DNA of 32,606 bases, from NCBI RefSeq assembly GCF_000622405.1, contig NZ_JASF01000009.1:1-32606 (forward strand). Direction: 5' to 3'. The notes below the pieces were generated by a model that did not search any database, was not told the DNA's origin, and was given only the letters and a program-made list of their open reading frames with translations. Source of the stretch: Sulfitobacter donghicola DSW-25 = KCTC 12864 = JCM 14565 (GTDB lineage Bacteria > Pseudomonadota > Alphaproteobacteria > Rhodobacterales > Rhodobacteraceae). This document shows, piece after piece, positions 1 to 8,418 of this stretch (position 1 is its first letter; each line of letters starts with the position of its first letter). Both the position numbers and the translations under genes were made by a program.

Positions 1-618
1 ATCGAAACGCTGGCCTATGAAACACAAAGGCTGGGGTTGAACGGGCGGGTGGCTGGATCGCACCTGACCTCGATGCATTCGATGGACAATTATTATGTGT
101 CCAAACTGTTGCCGCTGATGGCCGAGGCCGATGTCAGAGCCATCCCCAACCCGCTGATCAATATCGTGCTACAGGGGCGCCATGATACATATCCCAAACG
201 CCGCGGCCTGACGCGGGTAAAGGAAATGCAGGCCCATGGGATCACGGTTGGATGGGGGCAGGATTGCGTGCTGGACCCTTGGTATTCGCTGGGCACCGCC
301 GATATGCTGGACGTTGCCTTTATGGGGTTGCACGTGGGGCAAATGACCAGCCCCGATGAAATGCGAAAATGTTTTGCGATGGTGACAGACGAAAACGCCA
401 AGATCATGGGGCTAGAGCACTATGGCCTAAAGGTTGGGGCAAAAGCATCGTTGGTGGTGCTAGACGCAGGTGACCCGATCGAAGCATTGCGCCTGCGCGC
501 GACACGGCTCTTTGTCGTCGCGAACGGCAAACTGGTGAGCGAAACCCCCCGCGCGGATGCAAAGATATCTTTGGCGGGGCGCCCTGCGGCGTCACGCAGG
601 CGGCATGTGACCACCTAA
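1..618 (+). CDS. codA: Cytosine/5-methylcytosine deaminase CodA, C-terminal part
   Basis: This is the C-terminal 205 residues of an amidohydrolase-superfamily cytosine deaminase. The open frame runs in from base 1 without a start and continues exactly the frame that leaves the other end of the window (31947-32606), giving a 425-residue protein on a circular molecule. Numbered on the joined protein, visible active-site residues are His241 (in SHLTSMHS, metal ligand) and Asp308 (in GWGQDCV, catalytic/metal Asp). The stretch NPLINIVLQGR..DTYPKRRG..RVKEM is nearly identical to E. coli CodA. Gln307, Cys309 and Leu311 replace His312, Asp314 and Phe316 of the E. coli enzyme. Loss of that Asp marks known 5-methylcytosine deaminases, so the substrate may be 5-methylcytosine (product thymine) rather than only cytosine. 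The gene is last in the BMP-type ABC importer operon and converges on nqrF over a shared terminator. Confidence 0.93.
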   Translation: METLAYETQRLGLNGRVAGSHLTSMHSMDNYYVSKLLPLMAEADVRAIPNPLINIVLQGRHDTYPKRRGLTRVKEMQAHGITVGWGQDCVLDPWYSLGTADMLDVAFMGLHVGQMTSPDEMRKCFAMVTDENAKIMGLEHYGLKVGAKASLVVLDAGDPIEALRLRATRLFVVANGKLVSETPRADAKISLAGRPAASRRRHVTT

Positions 619-654
619 CCCACAACCGCCGCAGCGGGGCAGGGGCCGAAAATC

Positions 655-692
655 AAACAACCCCGCAACAGATGCGGGGTTGTTTTGTTTTT
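655..692. terminator. Bidirectional intrinsic terminator between codA and nqrF
   Basis: A perfect 13-bp stem (655-667 with 673-685, GC-rich core CCCCGC) closes a 5-base loop. On the plus strand it is followed by TGTTTTT. On the minus strand the stem is followed by GATTTT. It lies between the 3' ends of two convergent genes and can end both transcripts. Confidence 0.85.
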
Positions 693-723
693 ATCGCCAT
701 TTTGACGGGGCCACTCAAAGGCG

Positions 724-1947
724 TTAACCGCCAAAATCATCCAGCATGATGTCTTCTGGATCAACGCCCATTTCGATCAGCATATTGGTGACAGACTGGT
801 TCATGATGGGCGGTCCACACATGTAATATTCACAGTCTTCTGGGGCAGGGTGGTTTTTCAGGTATTCGTCCATCAGCACGTTATGGATAAAGCCGGTATA
901 GCCTTTCCATTCGTCCTCGGGCAGGGCGTCTGACAGGGCAACATGCCATGTAAAGTTGTCAAACTGTTTGGCCAGCTCGTCAAAATCCTCAACAAAGAAC
1001 ATTTCACGTTTCGAGCGCGCACCATACCAAAAGGTGATCTTGCGATCGCGGTTTTCAAGGCGCTTGAGCTGGTCGAAAATGTGGCTGCGCATGGGGGCCA
1101 TGCCTGCACCACCGCCGATGAACACCATTTCTTTCTTGGTGTCGCGGGCAAAGAATTCGCCGTAAGGGCCGGAAATCGTGACCTTGTCACCTGGTTTCAG
1201 GTTGAAAATATAGGACGACATTTTGCCCGCAGGGATGCCGACCGAACCAGGAGGCGGGGAGGCAACACGCACGTTCAGCATGATCATGCCGCGCTCATCC
1301 GGATAGTTGGCCATGGAGTAGGCGCGCTCGATCGGTTCTTCCACATGGGATTCATATTCCCACAGTTTGAATTTGTCCCAATCTTCGCGGTACTCTTCCT
1401 GCACATCGAATTCGGAATACTTCAGATCATGCGCTGGGGCTTCGATCTGGATGTAGCCACCCGCGCGGAAGTTGACGTCTTCGCCTTCTGGCAAATCCAG
1501 AATAAGCGCCTTGATAAAGGTTGCGACGTTGTCGTTGGAACGCACGGTGCATTCCCATTTCTGCACGCCGAACACCTCTTCGGGGACTTCGATGTCCATG
1601 TCCTGTTTCACCGCAACCTGACAGGACAGGCGATCACCGCAAGAGGCTTCGCGTTTGGTGATATGGCCCTCTTCGGTGGGCAGGATCGACCCGCCACCAG
1701 AATGGACCTTTACGCGACATTGCGCGCAGGTACCGCCGCCACCACAGGCCGAGGGAACAAACAGTTTTTGTTCAGACAAGGTTTGCAGCAGCTTGCCGCC
1801 AGCCGGAACCGAGATCGTCTTTTCACCGTTGATGGTGATGTTGACGTTCCCCGTCGAGACCAGCTTGGAGCGCGCGGCGAGAATAATTGCAACAAGCGCG
1901 ATAACGATTGCTGTGAAAAGTAAGATACCAAGGCCAAAGGTTGCCAT
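724..1947 (-). CDS. nqrF: Na+-translocating NADH:quinone reductase subunit F
   Basis: NqrF is the electron-input subunit of Na+-NQR. It oxidises NADH at the cytoplasmic face and passes electrons through FAD and a 2Fe-2S cluster to the membrane subunits. The 407 residues match the usual length. One N-terminal membrane helix (about 3-25) is followed by a ferredoxin domain with cluster ligands Cys68, Cys74, Cys77 and Cys109. A ferredoxin-reductase module then carries the FAD motif RAYSMANYP (208-216), the nucleotide-binding loop GGGAGMAP (278-285), the CGPP motif (377-380) and the C-terminal LDDFGG. It is the last gene of nqrABCDEF, 13 bases after nqrE. No key residue appears to be missing. Confidence 0.98.
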   Translation of the reverse strand: MATFGLGILLFTAIVIALVAIILAARSKLVSTGNVNITINGEKTISVPAGGKLLQTLSEQKLFVPSACGGGGTCAQCRVKVHSGGGSILPTEEGHITKREASCGDRLSCQVAVKQDMDIEVPEEVFGVQKWECTVRSNDNVATFIKALILDLPEGEDVNFRAGGYIQIEAPAHDLKYSEFDVQEEYREDWDKFKLWEYESHVEEPIERAYSMANYPDERGMIMLNVRVASPPPGSVGIPAGKMSSYIFNLKPGDKVTISGPYGEFFARDTKKEMVFIGGGAGMAPMRSHIFDQLKRLENRDRKITFWYGARSKREMFFVEDFDELAKQFDNFTWHVALSDALPEDEWKGYTGFIHNVLMDEYLKNHPAPEDCEYYMCGPPIMNQSVTNMLIEMGVDPEDIMLDDFGG

Positions 1948-1960
1948 CTGAGTTTCCCTT

Positions 1961-2569
1961 TTAGAGTTTCACGCCAGAGAAAGACATGAACGCCATAGCC
2001 ATCAGGCCAGCCGTGATGAAAGTAATGCCTAGACCCTGAAGGCCATCGGGAATGTCGGAGTATTTCAGCTTTTCGCGCACACCAGCCATCGCAGTGATGG
2101 CAAGGGCCCAGCCAAAGCCTGAAGAGATGCCATAGGTCACCGATTCAGGGAAATTATAGCTCCGCTCAACCATGAACAAAGACCCGCCAAGGATCGCACA
2201 GTTCACGGTGATCAGCGGCAGGAAAACACCCAGCGCGTTATAGAGCGGCGGGAAATATTTATCCAAAACCATCTCTAGGATTTGCACCAGCGCCGCGATG
2301 ACGCCGATATATGAGATCAGGCCAAGAAACGTCAGGTCAACCTCTGCAAAACCTGCCCATGCCAGTGCACCCGGTGCCAGCAGATAGGTCAGGATCAGGT
2401 TGTTGGCAGGCACCGTAATCGCCTGCACCACCATAACCGAAATACCCAGACCCAAGGCTGTTGAGATCTTTTTGGAAACAGCGATGAACGTACACATCCC
2501 CAAAAAGAACGACAGGGCGAGGTTCTCGACAAAGATTGCCTTTACGGCGATTGAAATCAAACCTTCCAT
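1961..2569 (-). CDS. nqrE: Na+-translocating NADH:quinone reductase subunit E
   Basis: NqrE is an integral membrane subunit of Na+-NQR with six helices. It pairs with NqrD around a pseudo-twofold axis, and the two hold an intramembrane iron-sulfur centre. Of 202 residues, Cys26 (in FFLGMCTF) and Cys124 (in TVNCAIL) sit where the paired cluster ligands are expected. The start ATG overlaps the nqrD stop by one base (TGATG on the minus strand), implying coupled translation. The protein is homologous to RnfA of the Rnf complex, but its place among nqrABCDF fixes the identity. Confidence 0.97.
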   Translation of the reverse strand: MEGLISIAVKAIFVENLALSFFLGMCTFIAVSKKISTALGLGISVMVVQAITVPANNLILTYLLAPGALAWAGFAEVDLTFLGLISYIGVIAALVQILEMVLDKYFPPLYNALGVFLPLITVNCAILGGSLFMVERSYNFPESVTYGISSGFGWALAITAMAGVREKLKYSDIPDGLQGLGITFITAGLMAMAFMSFSGVKL

Positions 2570-3222
2570 CAGTGTGCATCCATTACTTGAATTTTATATT
2601 CACGCTCTTCGACTTGCTCTGTCTTCCATGTGCGGAAGGCCCAGATCAAAAGCCCGATGATAAAGAACGCAGATGGCGGCAGCAGCAGCAGGCCGTTTGG
2701 CACATACCATCCGCCGTTGTTGACCGTTGGCAAAATGGTGATACCCATCAGGCTGCCCGAACCAAACAGCTCGCGGATGATGCCGACCAGCATAAGGATC
2801 AGCCCATAGCCCAGCCCGTTGCCGATGCCGTCAACGAAACTGTCGATGGGGCCGTTCTTCATGGCAAAAGCTTCGGCGCGGCCCATAACGATACAGTTTG
2901 TGATGATCAGGCCCACAAAGACCGACAGGGTTTTTGAAATCTCAAAGGCGTAGGCCTTGAGCATCTGGTCAACCAGAATAACCAAAGACGCGATGATGAC
3001 CATCTGCACAATGATCCGGATCGAACCCGGAATGTGGTTGCGGATCATCGAGATGAACATCGACGAAAACGCCGTCACCAATGTTACCGCGATCGCCATA
3101 ACCAGCGCCACTTTCAACGATGAGGTCACCGCCAGCGCCGAGCAAATCCCGAGAACCTGCAAGGTGATGGGGTTGTTATCGACCAGCGGGTCGATCAACA
3201 TTTTTCTACGGGTTTGTCCCAT
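2569..3222 (-). CDS. nqrD: Na+-translocating NADH:quinone reductase subunit D
   Basis: NqrD is the membrane partner of NqrE and shares the intramembrane iron-sulfur centre. The 217-residue protein has Cys27 (LGICSAL) and Cys110 (IITNCIV) as the two expected ligands, and the family signature [14 protein letters not shown]. It begins with a charged MGQTRRK segment, then hydrophobic helices throughout. Both ends overlap their neighbours by one base (TGATG with nqrC and with nqrE). The related RnfE is excluded by the operon context. Confidence 0.97.
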   Translation of the reverse strand: MGQTRRKMLIDPLVDNNPITLQVLGICSALAVTSSLKVALVMAIAVTLVTAFSSMFISMIRNHIPGSIRIIVQMVIIASLVILVDQMLKAYAFEISKTLSVFVGLIITNCIVMGRAEAFAMKNGPIDSFVDGIGNGLGYGLILMLVGIIRELFGSGSLMGITILPTVNNGGWYVPNGLLLLPPSAFFIIGLLIWAFRTWKTEQVEEREYKIQVMDAH

Positions 3223-4043
3223 CAGATTTCTCCTTTTTTGAGCTTCTGAAGGAAGGGGCCGAAACCGGCCTCACCCATCCAGAACCTAACCAGGTTGTGG
3301 ACCCCATTGGTCGTGAGCGTCGCGCCCGCAAGGGCATCGATGTGATATTCATCCCCCGCCGCAGGGGCGGATTTTGAAACGCTGATGTGCAGGGTGCCTT
3401 CGTCATCAGACAGGCGCTGACCGTTCCAAAGAGCTTTCCAGCGCGGGTTATCCACTTCGGCGCCCAAACCAGGCGTTTCGGCGTGGTCATAAAACTGAAG
3501 GCCAAAGATATCGTTGCCGTTCTCTTCCAGCGCGATAAACCCGTATAGGGTCGACCACAGGCCATAGCCGTGAACGGGCAGGATCAGCTTGTCTATTTCA
3601 CCCGCATCATCGCGCAGAATGTAGACTGTCACGAATTTACCTTGGCGCACGATGCCGGCTGGATCATCGGCCAATGCGATTGATGTCGCAGGATCGTTGG
3701 CGGCCGCGCGGTCATCAAAGACAGCGGGGTCAAACTGATCCGTGAAATCGCCTGTGCTCAGCTCAAGAACCCGTGGCTCAAAAGCGGCAAAGGATTCAAC
3801 CACGTCTGCGCCTTCTTCGTAGATGCCAGCCACCTGAAGGATGTTGATCTGTTTGTCCTTCAGCGCGTTCACCTCTTGCAGCGGGCGCAAGGCAACCGCT
3901 GCGGCGGACACGATCATCGACGCAACAAGGCAAAGCGTGACCGCCACGAAAACGGTTTTCGGTGTCGAATCTGTTGGCAGGGCTAAAAAGCGGCCAATCG
4001 GACCTTTTGGCGCGACGACTACGTTTGTGTTTTCTTCAGACAT
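3222..4043 (-). CDS. nqrC: Na+-translocating NADH:quinone reductase subunit C
   Basis: NqrC carries a covalently bound FMN on its periplasmic domain and relays electrons between the NqrD/E centre and NqrB. An upstream in-frame start exists at 4091, but the ATG at 4043 is preceded by GGAGGG with nine bases of spacing and opens with MSEEN, so I chose it (273 residues). A membrane anchor spans about 31-50. The flavinylation motif is DALAGATLT (236-244), in which Thr242 should receive FMN from ApbE. The usual Ser of the SGAT box is Ala here, within the range seen in the family. The gene overlaps the end of nqrB by eight bases. Confidence 0.96.
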   Translation of the reverse strand: MSEENTNVVVAPKGPIGRFLALPTDSTPKTVFVAVTLCLVASMIVSAAAVALRPLQEVNALKDKQINILQVAGIYEEGADVVESFAAFEPRVLELSTGDFTDQFDPAVFDDRAAANDPATSIALADDPAGIVRQGKFVTVYILRDDAGEIDKLILPVHGYGLWSTLYGFIALEENGNDIFGLQFYDHAETPGLGAEVDNPRWKALWNGQRLSDDEGTLHISVSKSAPAAGDEYHIDALAGATLTTNGVHNLVRFWMGEAGFGPFLQKLKKGEI

Positions 4044-5235
4044 GACGTTTTGCCCTCCGACGAATGTTTGCTTGTACGACAAAGTGGTCAATCAATGGCG
4101 CAAAGACATTACCAAATAGGATTGCCAGCATCATCCCTTCTGGGAAGGCGGGGTTGATCACGCGGATCATCACCACCATGAAGCCAATCAGCGCCCCGTA
4201 AATATAGCGGCCCGCATTTGTATGGGATCCCGAAACGGGCTCGGTCACCATAAAGACAAGGCCAAAGGCATAGCCGCCCACAACAAGGTGCCAGTACCAA
4301 GGCATGGCAAACATCGGGTTCGTCTCGGAACCGATAGCGTTCAGCAAAAGCGAAAACCCGATCATGCCCGCAAGGCAGCCAACGATCATGCGGTAGTTGG
4401 CGATCTTGGTCGCCAGCAGGAACAACAGCCCGATAATCGCCGCGATGGTCGATGTTTCGCCCATTGATCCAGGCATAAAGCCGATAAAGCTGTCCCACCA
4501 TGTGAGGCCCTGTGCGGCCAGCGCCTGATAGCCGTCAGATGCCGACACAGCGAGGGCCGTTGCCCCCGTGAAACCATCCACAGGCACCCAAACGGAATCG
4601 CCAGACAGTTGCGCAGGATAGGCAAAATACAAAAATGCCCGCCCCGTCAGCGCAGGGTTGAGAAAGTTCTTACCGGTGCCGCCAAAGACTTCTTTGCCGA
4701 TGACCACACCGAAAACGATGCCTAGCGCAACCTGCCACAGCGGCGTGGTTGCTGGCAGGATCAGCGCATAAAGCATAGAGGTCACAAGGAAGCCCTCATT
4801 CACCTCATGGCGGCGCACGGTGGCAAAGATTACCTCAAAAATACCGCCAGCGATCAGCGTGGTCAGGTAGATCGGTATGAAATACATCGCGCCGTGCAGC
4901 ATATTGGCCAGCGGATTGGCAGGGTTAAACCCGATGCCCAAGGCCCCAATCACTGCGGCACGCCACCCAGAAGGGCCATAGGCCGCGATGGCCGTGTTTG
5001 TTTGCAGGCCGACATTATACAGACCCATCAAAATACAAGGAATGGTCGCCAGCACGACATAGGTCATGATGCGTTTCATATCGACATAAGACCGCGCGTG
5101 CGGCGCAACGGTGGTTACGGTCTTTGGCGTGTAGATGAAACTTTCGACCATCTCATAGATTGGAAAATAGCGCTCCCATTTCCCGCCCTTTAAGAAATCA
5201 GGCTCGATTTTATCAAAAAAACTTCTCAGGCCCAT
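4036..5235 (-). CDS. nqrB: Na+-translocating NADH:quinone reductase subunit B
   Basis: NqrB is the largest membrane subunit, contributing a covalent FMN, riboflavin, the quinone site and most of the Na+ path. At 399 residues it is close to the usual size. The cytoplasmic N-terminal tail is followed by about ten membrane helices. The flavin attachment box DGFTGATAL (220-228) places FMN on Thr226. GKEVFGGTGKNFLNPAL (180-196) and EPVSGSHTNAGR are conserved signatures also found in RnfD. Its start lies three bases after the nqrA stop and its end overlaps nqrC. Substrate of the plasmid-encoded ApbE. Confidence 0.97.
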   Translation of the reverse strand: MGLRSFFDKIEPDFLKGGKWERYFPIYEMVESFIYTPKTVTTVAPHARSYVDMKRIMTYVVLATIPCILMGLYNVGLQTNTAIAAYGPSGWRAAVIGALGIGFNPANPLANMLHGAMYFIPIYLTTLIAGGIFEVIFATVRRHEVNEGFLVTSMLYALILPATTPLWQVALGIVFGVVIGKEVFGGTGKNFLNPALTGRAFLYFAYPAQLSGDSVWVPVDGFTGATALAVSASDGYQALAAQGLTWWDSFIGFMPGSMGETSTIAAIIGLLFLLATKIANYRMIVGCLAGMIGFSLLLNAIGSETNPMFAMPWYWHLVVGGYAFGLVFMVTEPVSGSHTNAGRYIYGALIGFMVVMIRVINPAFPEGMMLAILFGNVFAPLIDHFVVQANIRRRAKRHV

Positions 5236-5238
5236 GGG

Positions 5239-6585
5239 TCAACCTTCCTTTTCGATGATTGTCAGGCAGTCACGTAAGGCGAGCCCATATTCGTATTTCG
5301 CTGGGCAGGCAAACCCTGCAAGGCTCAGGTCTTCTTCGTCGAGTTCCATCGCGCCGAGCGCCTGAGCCTGATCGGTGTCCATCGTAATCAGCGCACGCAA
5401 CAACTGTGTCGGCAGATAATCCTGCGGCATCAGCGTCTCAAAGGTGCCAACCGGCACCATGGCGCGGCGCCCGCCGTTCAGGTTGGACGTGAGCGGGAAC
5501 AAGCCGCGCGCCAGCGCCGAGCCCAGAACAGGCTGCACAGCATATTTGCTGATCATCGGCCTGATCCAACCCATCGGGATTTGTTTGTGATCTTCTTCGA
5601 TCAGCGTGATCTGGCGCGCATAGCGCCCTAGATACCCTGTTTCCCCTGCGCCCATCGTGCCGCTGAGGACCGAGCCAGAAATCACCCGAACAGGCGTGTC
5701 CGTTGCAAGATCGGGCGCGGCGATATCGGCCATCGAGGCCCCAACAACCGTGCGCACCACGCGCGGCTCGCCGCACATCGGCCCCGCGACGCTGATGATC
5801 CGTTCGCCGTCATACTGGCCAGTTTCCAAAAGGCGACCAACCGCAATCACATCCTGATAGCCGATGGTCCAGACCGTTTTGTCACCGTGGATCGGCTCTA
5901 GGAAATGGATGTGTGTGCCAGCTAGGCCCGCAGGGTGGGGGCCAGAGAAAACAGCGGTTTCAACGCTGCTGCTGTCACCAACTGCAATGTCGTTTTCGCC
6001 TGCGTGGCAAACATATGTTTTACCCTCGGACAGCTGCGAAATCGCGGTGACGCCACGGGCAAACGCGGCGGCATTTTCTGCAATGATCGGGGCAGGGTTG
6101 GCGGCCAATGGATCGGTATCCATGGCGGTCACAAAAATCGCGGCAGGGCGTGTTTCGGGGGCGGGAACCTTTGAATAAGGGCGCGTGCGGAATGACGTCC
6201 ACAAACCCGCCTGACACAGGCGTTCGGCCAAACCCTCGGGTGTTTTTTCATCGCCAACTGCTGAGAAATTAATCGCATCGCCCGCTTTTTCAGCAGCAAC
6301 TTCAATCTCGACGCTGATCAACTTGCGGCGCGCGCCACGGTTGATCGCTTTGATTCGCCCCGAAACGGGCGAAACAACCTGAACTTGCGGCGTGTCTTTA
6401 TGGGTGAAAATGGGTGTCCCGACCACGACAGGATCATCAACAGCAACCGACAATCGCGGCTTTAGCCCAATGTAATCATCCCCAAGGATCGCAACGGTTT
6501 TGACTGTTGTATCTTTGATGGATTCGTCATTCAGAACGCCTGAAATAGAAACATTCAGACCTTTCTTAAGCAAAAAATTCTGCAA
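5239..6585 (-). CDS. nqrA: Na+-translocating NADH:quinone reductase subunit A
   Basis: NqrA is the peripheral cytoplasmic subunit of Na+-NQR that packs on NqrB near the quinone site. The 448 residues fit the family. The opening LLKKGLNVSISG aligns with the usual IKKGLDLPI start, and an RnfC-like barrel-sandwich segment (HKDTPQVQVVSPVSGRI) follows. No ATG lies at the expected place. The best start is TTG at 6585, with GAGG six bases upstream. An ATT immediately before it and a second TTG four codons later are alternatives. It is the first gene of the operon, so the weak start may set the level of the whole complex. Confidence 0.95.
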   Translation of the reverse strand: MQNFLLKKGLNVSISGVLNDESIKDTTVKTVAILGDDYIGLKPRLSVAVDDPVVVGTPIFTHKDTPQVQVVSPVSGRIKAINRGARRKLISVEIEVAAEKAGDAINFSAVGDEKTPEGLAERLCQAGLWTSFRTRPYSKVPAPETRPAAIFVTAMDTDPLAANPAPIIAENAAAFARGVTAISQLSEGKTYVCHAGENDIAVGDSSSVETAVFSGPHPAGLAGTHIHFLEPIHGDKTVWTIGYQDVIAVGRLLETGQYDGERIISVAGPMCGEPRVVRTVVGASMADIAAPDLATDTPVRVISGSVLSGTMGAGETGYLGRYARQITLIEEDHKQIPMGWIRPMISKYAVQPVLGSALARGLFPLTSNLNGGRRAMVPVGTFETLMPQDYLPTQLLRALITMDTDQAQALGAMELDEEDLSLAGFACPAKYEYGLALRDCLTIIEKEG

Positions 6586-6769
6586 AATGGACCTCGTTGA
6601 GTCGGACTTTCTATCTCTTAGCGCATCTTGGTTTCTACAAAATGTGCCAAGCTGATTTGCGAGTGGTCGATAGCCTAGTAATTTTCCAATGAAAAGACTT
6701 CACTTTGAACAAGACACCACATGTGATGTTGTGTTAGAGCACGCCCGACTAGAAAATTGAGGATCTAAA
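6586..6769. promoter_or_regulatory. Divergent control region nqrA / apbE
   Basis: These 184 bases separate the two halves of the Na+-NQR gene set and must hold both promoters. Visible structure: an inverted repeat CTTGG-N15-CCAAG (6627-6631 with 6647-6651) in the nqrA leader, and an 8-bp palindrome CACATGTG (6718-6725) flanked by AACA and TGTT. No sigma70 boxes are convincing on either strand, and I saw no FNR or sigma54 site. Assignment of an operator is inference. Confidence 0.4.
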
Positions 6770-7807
6770 GTGTCTCGTTCAATCGGATTATCACGTCGTA
6801 ATTTCATCGTAATGCCGCTTTGCGCTGTTGGGCTTTCTGCCTGCAAGCTGGGCGATGAAATCCTAAAGTTCTCAGGCCTGACCATGGGGACGACATTCAG
6901 CCTTACGGTTGTTGATGCGCCCCGCGCGGTTGGTGAGGCAGAGGTTCAGAACGCTGTGAACACGGCTTTGGCGACTGTAAACAAACAGATGTCCAACTGG
7001 GACGAGACCTCAGAGATTTCGCGTTTCAACGCCAGCAAAAGCACCGATGAGCAGCAGATTTCGCCTGAGCTGGCCGAGGTCATGACAGCAGCCGAGCAGG
7101 TTCATATCGCCAGCGGCGGCAGCTTTGACACAACCGTCGGCCCCTTGATCGAGCTGTGGGGCTTTGGCGGGGATGATTCGAAACACAACGTGCCAAGCGC
7201 CCAAGATATTCAAATGGCGGCGCAGCGTTCCGGCCATGGGAACACGCTGCGCGTGGGCTCAGCTGCGCTACAGAAGAAACAGGATGACGTAAACGTCTAC
7301 CTCTCAGCCATCGGCAAAGGCTTTGGCGCGGATCTGATCGGGCGCGAGCTGGAAAAGATCGGCGTGAAAAACTATCTGATCGAAATCGGTGGTGATCTAT
7401 ACGCCGCTGGGTACAACGCCGAAGGCAGCGCGTGGCAGATCGGGATCGAAACACCAGACGCCAACACCCGCGGCCTGCTGGATCGTGTATCTGTTGCCAA
7501 CCTTGGTATGGCGTCATCCGGTGATTACCGGAACTTCTTTGAAGTGGACGGTACCGAATATTCCCACCTGATTGATCCACGCACCGGACATCCGGTAACC
7601 CACACCACCAAATCCGCAACGGTTCTGGCCGAAAGCGCGATGTTGGCGGATGCTTGGGCCACTGCGTTGCACGTGATGGGCCAAGAAGAAGGTCTGGCGC
7701 TGGCCGAACGCGAAGGCATTGCTGTTCTCTTCACCCAAGCAGATGTGAACGGCGCCGGCTTTACAACAACTGAAAGTGCGCGCTTTACAGCACTCCGAAG
7801 CGCGTAA
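6770..7807 (+). CDS. apbE: FAD:protein FMN transferase ApbE
   Basis: ApbE attaches FMN to the threonine of the [S/A/T]GAT boxes of NqrB and NqrC in the periplasm, using FAD and Mg2+. The start is GTG with GAGG seven bases upstream. The leader combines a twin-arginine motif SRRNF (8-12) with a lipobox LSAC whose Cys25 would be lipidated, so export as a folded lipoprotein is likely. Family motifs are MGTTFSL (39-45), GGSFDTTVGPL (116-126), AIGKGFGADLIG (180-191), EIGGDLYAAG (205-214), HLIDPRTGHP (266-275) and ADAWATAL (293-300; Asp294 a metal ligand). Length 345 is normal. It is divergent from nqrA and followed 19 bases later by nqrM. Confidence 0.96.
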   Translation: MSRSIGLSRRNFIVMPLCAVGLSACKLGDEILKFSGLTMGTTFSLTVVDAPRAVGEAEVQNAVNTALATVNKQMSNWDETSEISRFNASKSTDEQQISPELAEVMTAAEQVHIASGGSFDTTVGPLIELWGFGGDDSKHNVPSAQDIQMAAQRSGHGNTLRVGSAALQKKQDDVNVYLSAIGKGFGADLIGRELEKIGVKNYLIEIGGDLYAAGYNAEGSAWQIGIETPDANTRGLLDRVSVANLGMASSGDYRNFFEVDGTEYSHLIDPRTGHPVTHTTKSATVLAESAMLADAWATALHVMGQEEGLALAEREGIAVLFTQADVNGAGFTTTESARFTALRSA

Positions 7808-7826
7808 CCTTATAAAGGCAACTTTG

Positions 7827-8075
7827 ATGGCGACCTTTTTGTTCACCTTTGGCCTGCTGCTGCTCATCATGTTGGGGATGGCGGCAGGCGTTATGTTTGC
7901 AGGGCGCACCATCAAAGGCAGCTGTGGCGGGTTGAATGCGATCTCGGACGCGGATCAATGTCTGGTCTGCAAAAAAGACATCGACCCCGACAGCCCCCTG
8001 CGGGAGCGCCTTACTTGTCCGCGTGCCCGCAAGATGCTGGAAAGCATGGAAGACGAAGAAGCCGTCAGCGGCTAA
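7827..8075 (+). CDS. nqrM: Na+-NQR maturation protein NqrM
   Basis: NqrM (DUF539) is a small membrane protein needed to insert the iron-sulfur centre shared by NqrD and NqrE. An open frame extends upstream into apbE, but the ATG at 7827 with AAAGG eight bases before it gives the standard 82-residue form MATFLFTFG. One N-terminal helix (about 4-26) is followed by GSCGGLN (31-37) and the conserved cysteines Cys33, Cys45, Cys48 and Cys64, the presumed iron-delivery ligands. With apbE it completes the accessory set for the nqr operon on the opposite strand. Confidence 0.95.
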   Translation: MATFLFTFGLLLLIMLGMAAGVMFAGRTIKGSCGGLNAISDADQCLVCKKDIDPDSPLRERLTCPRARKMLESMEDEEAVSG

Positions 8076-8078
8076 TCC

Positions 8079-8231
8079 CTAAACGATCGGGATAAATCCC
8101 AGCATCAAAAGCCCGACAGCCGCCGCGACCCCATAAACCCAAAGCTGCCACGTCGGGCCTTCGGCCTTCCAGACATATCGGTATCGGTGCCCACACCAAC
8201 AGGCGACAACAAAAATCAGCGTTGCAGCCAT
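8079..8231 (-). CDS. Small membrane protein of unknown function
   Basis: A 50-residue frame starting at an ATG (8231) contains two hydrophobic segments, about 2-12 and 32-48. Between them lies a polar loop with CWCGHRYRYVWKAEGPTWQ, rich in Trp, Tyr and His. A GTG at 8297 would lengthen it by 22 residues, and neither start has a strong ribosome site. It converges on nqrM with three bases between the stops. I do not recognise a family with certainty, but the two-helix arrangement and aromatic loop look like a real protein rather than a shadow frame. It could be an accessory of the adjacent respiratory genes, though nothing in the sequence proves that. Confidence 0.5.
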   Translation of the reverse strand: MAATLIFVVACWCGHRYRYVWKAEGPTWQLWVYGVAAAVGLLMLGFIPIV

Positions 8232-8418
8232 ATGTGATAAAGTTAATTCCGGCACAGTTTTTTCCCAAATTTTTCGCCCAGAAAACACGCCTAACACAAT
8301 GATTTGTGCAGGGCCAACGAAACAGGATGGCCTATCGGGTTCGCTGTGGTTGTTGTTGGGCTTTACTTTAACATAATTCGGATTATGCGCACCAAGGCAT
8401 CGCTTACCCTTTCACAGA

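Noticed and set aside
943..1923. 326-residue plus-strand open frame
   Set aside because: It lies entirely opposite nqrF, whose motifs are unmistakable. The translated sequence has no recognisable domain and is a shadow of codon bias.
6632..6660. Sigma54 promoter for nqrA (TTGGCAC on the minus strand)
   Set aside because: The -24 part matches, but no GC occurs at the required -12 spacing.
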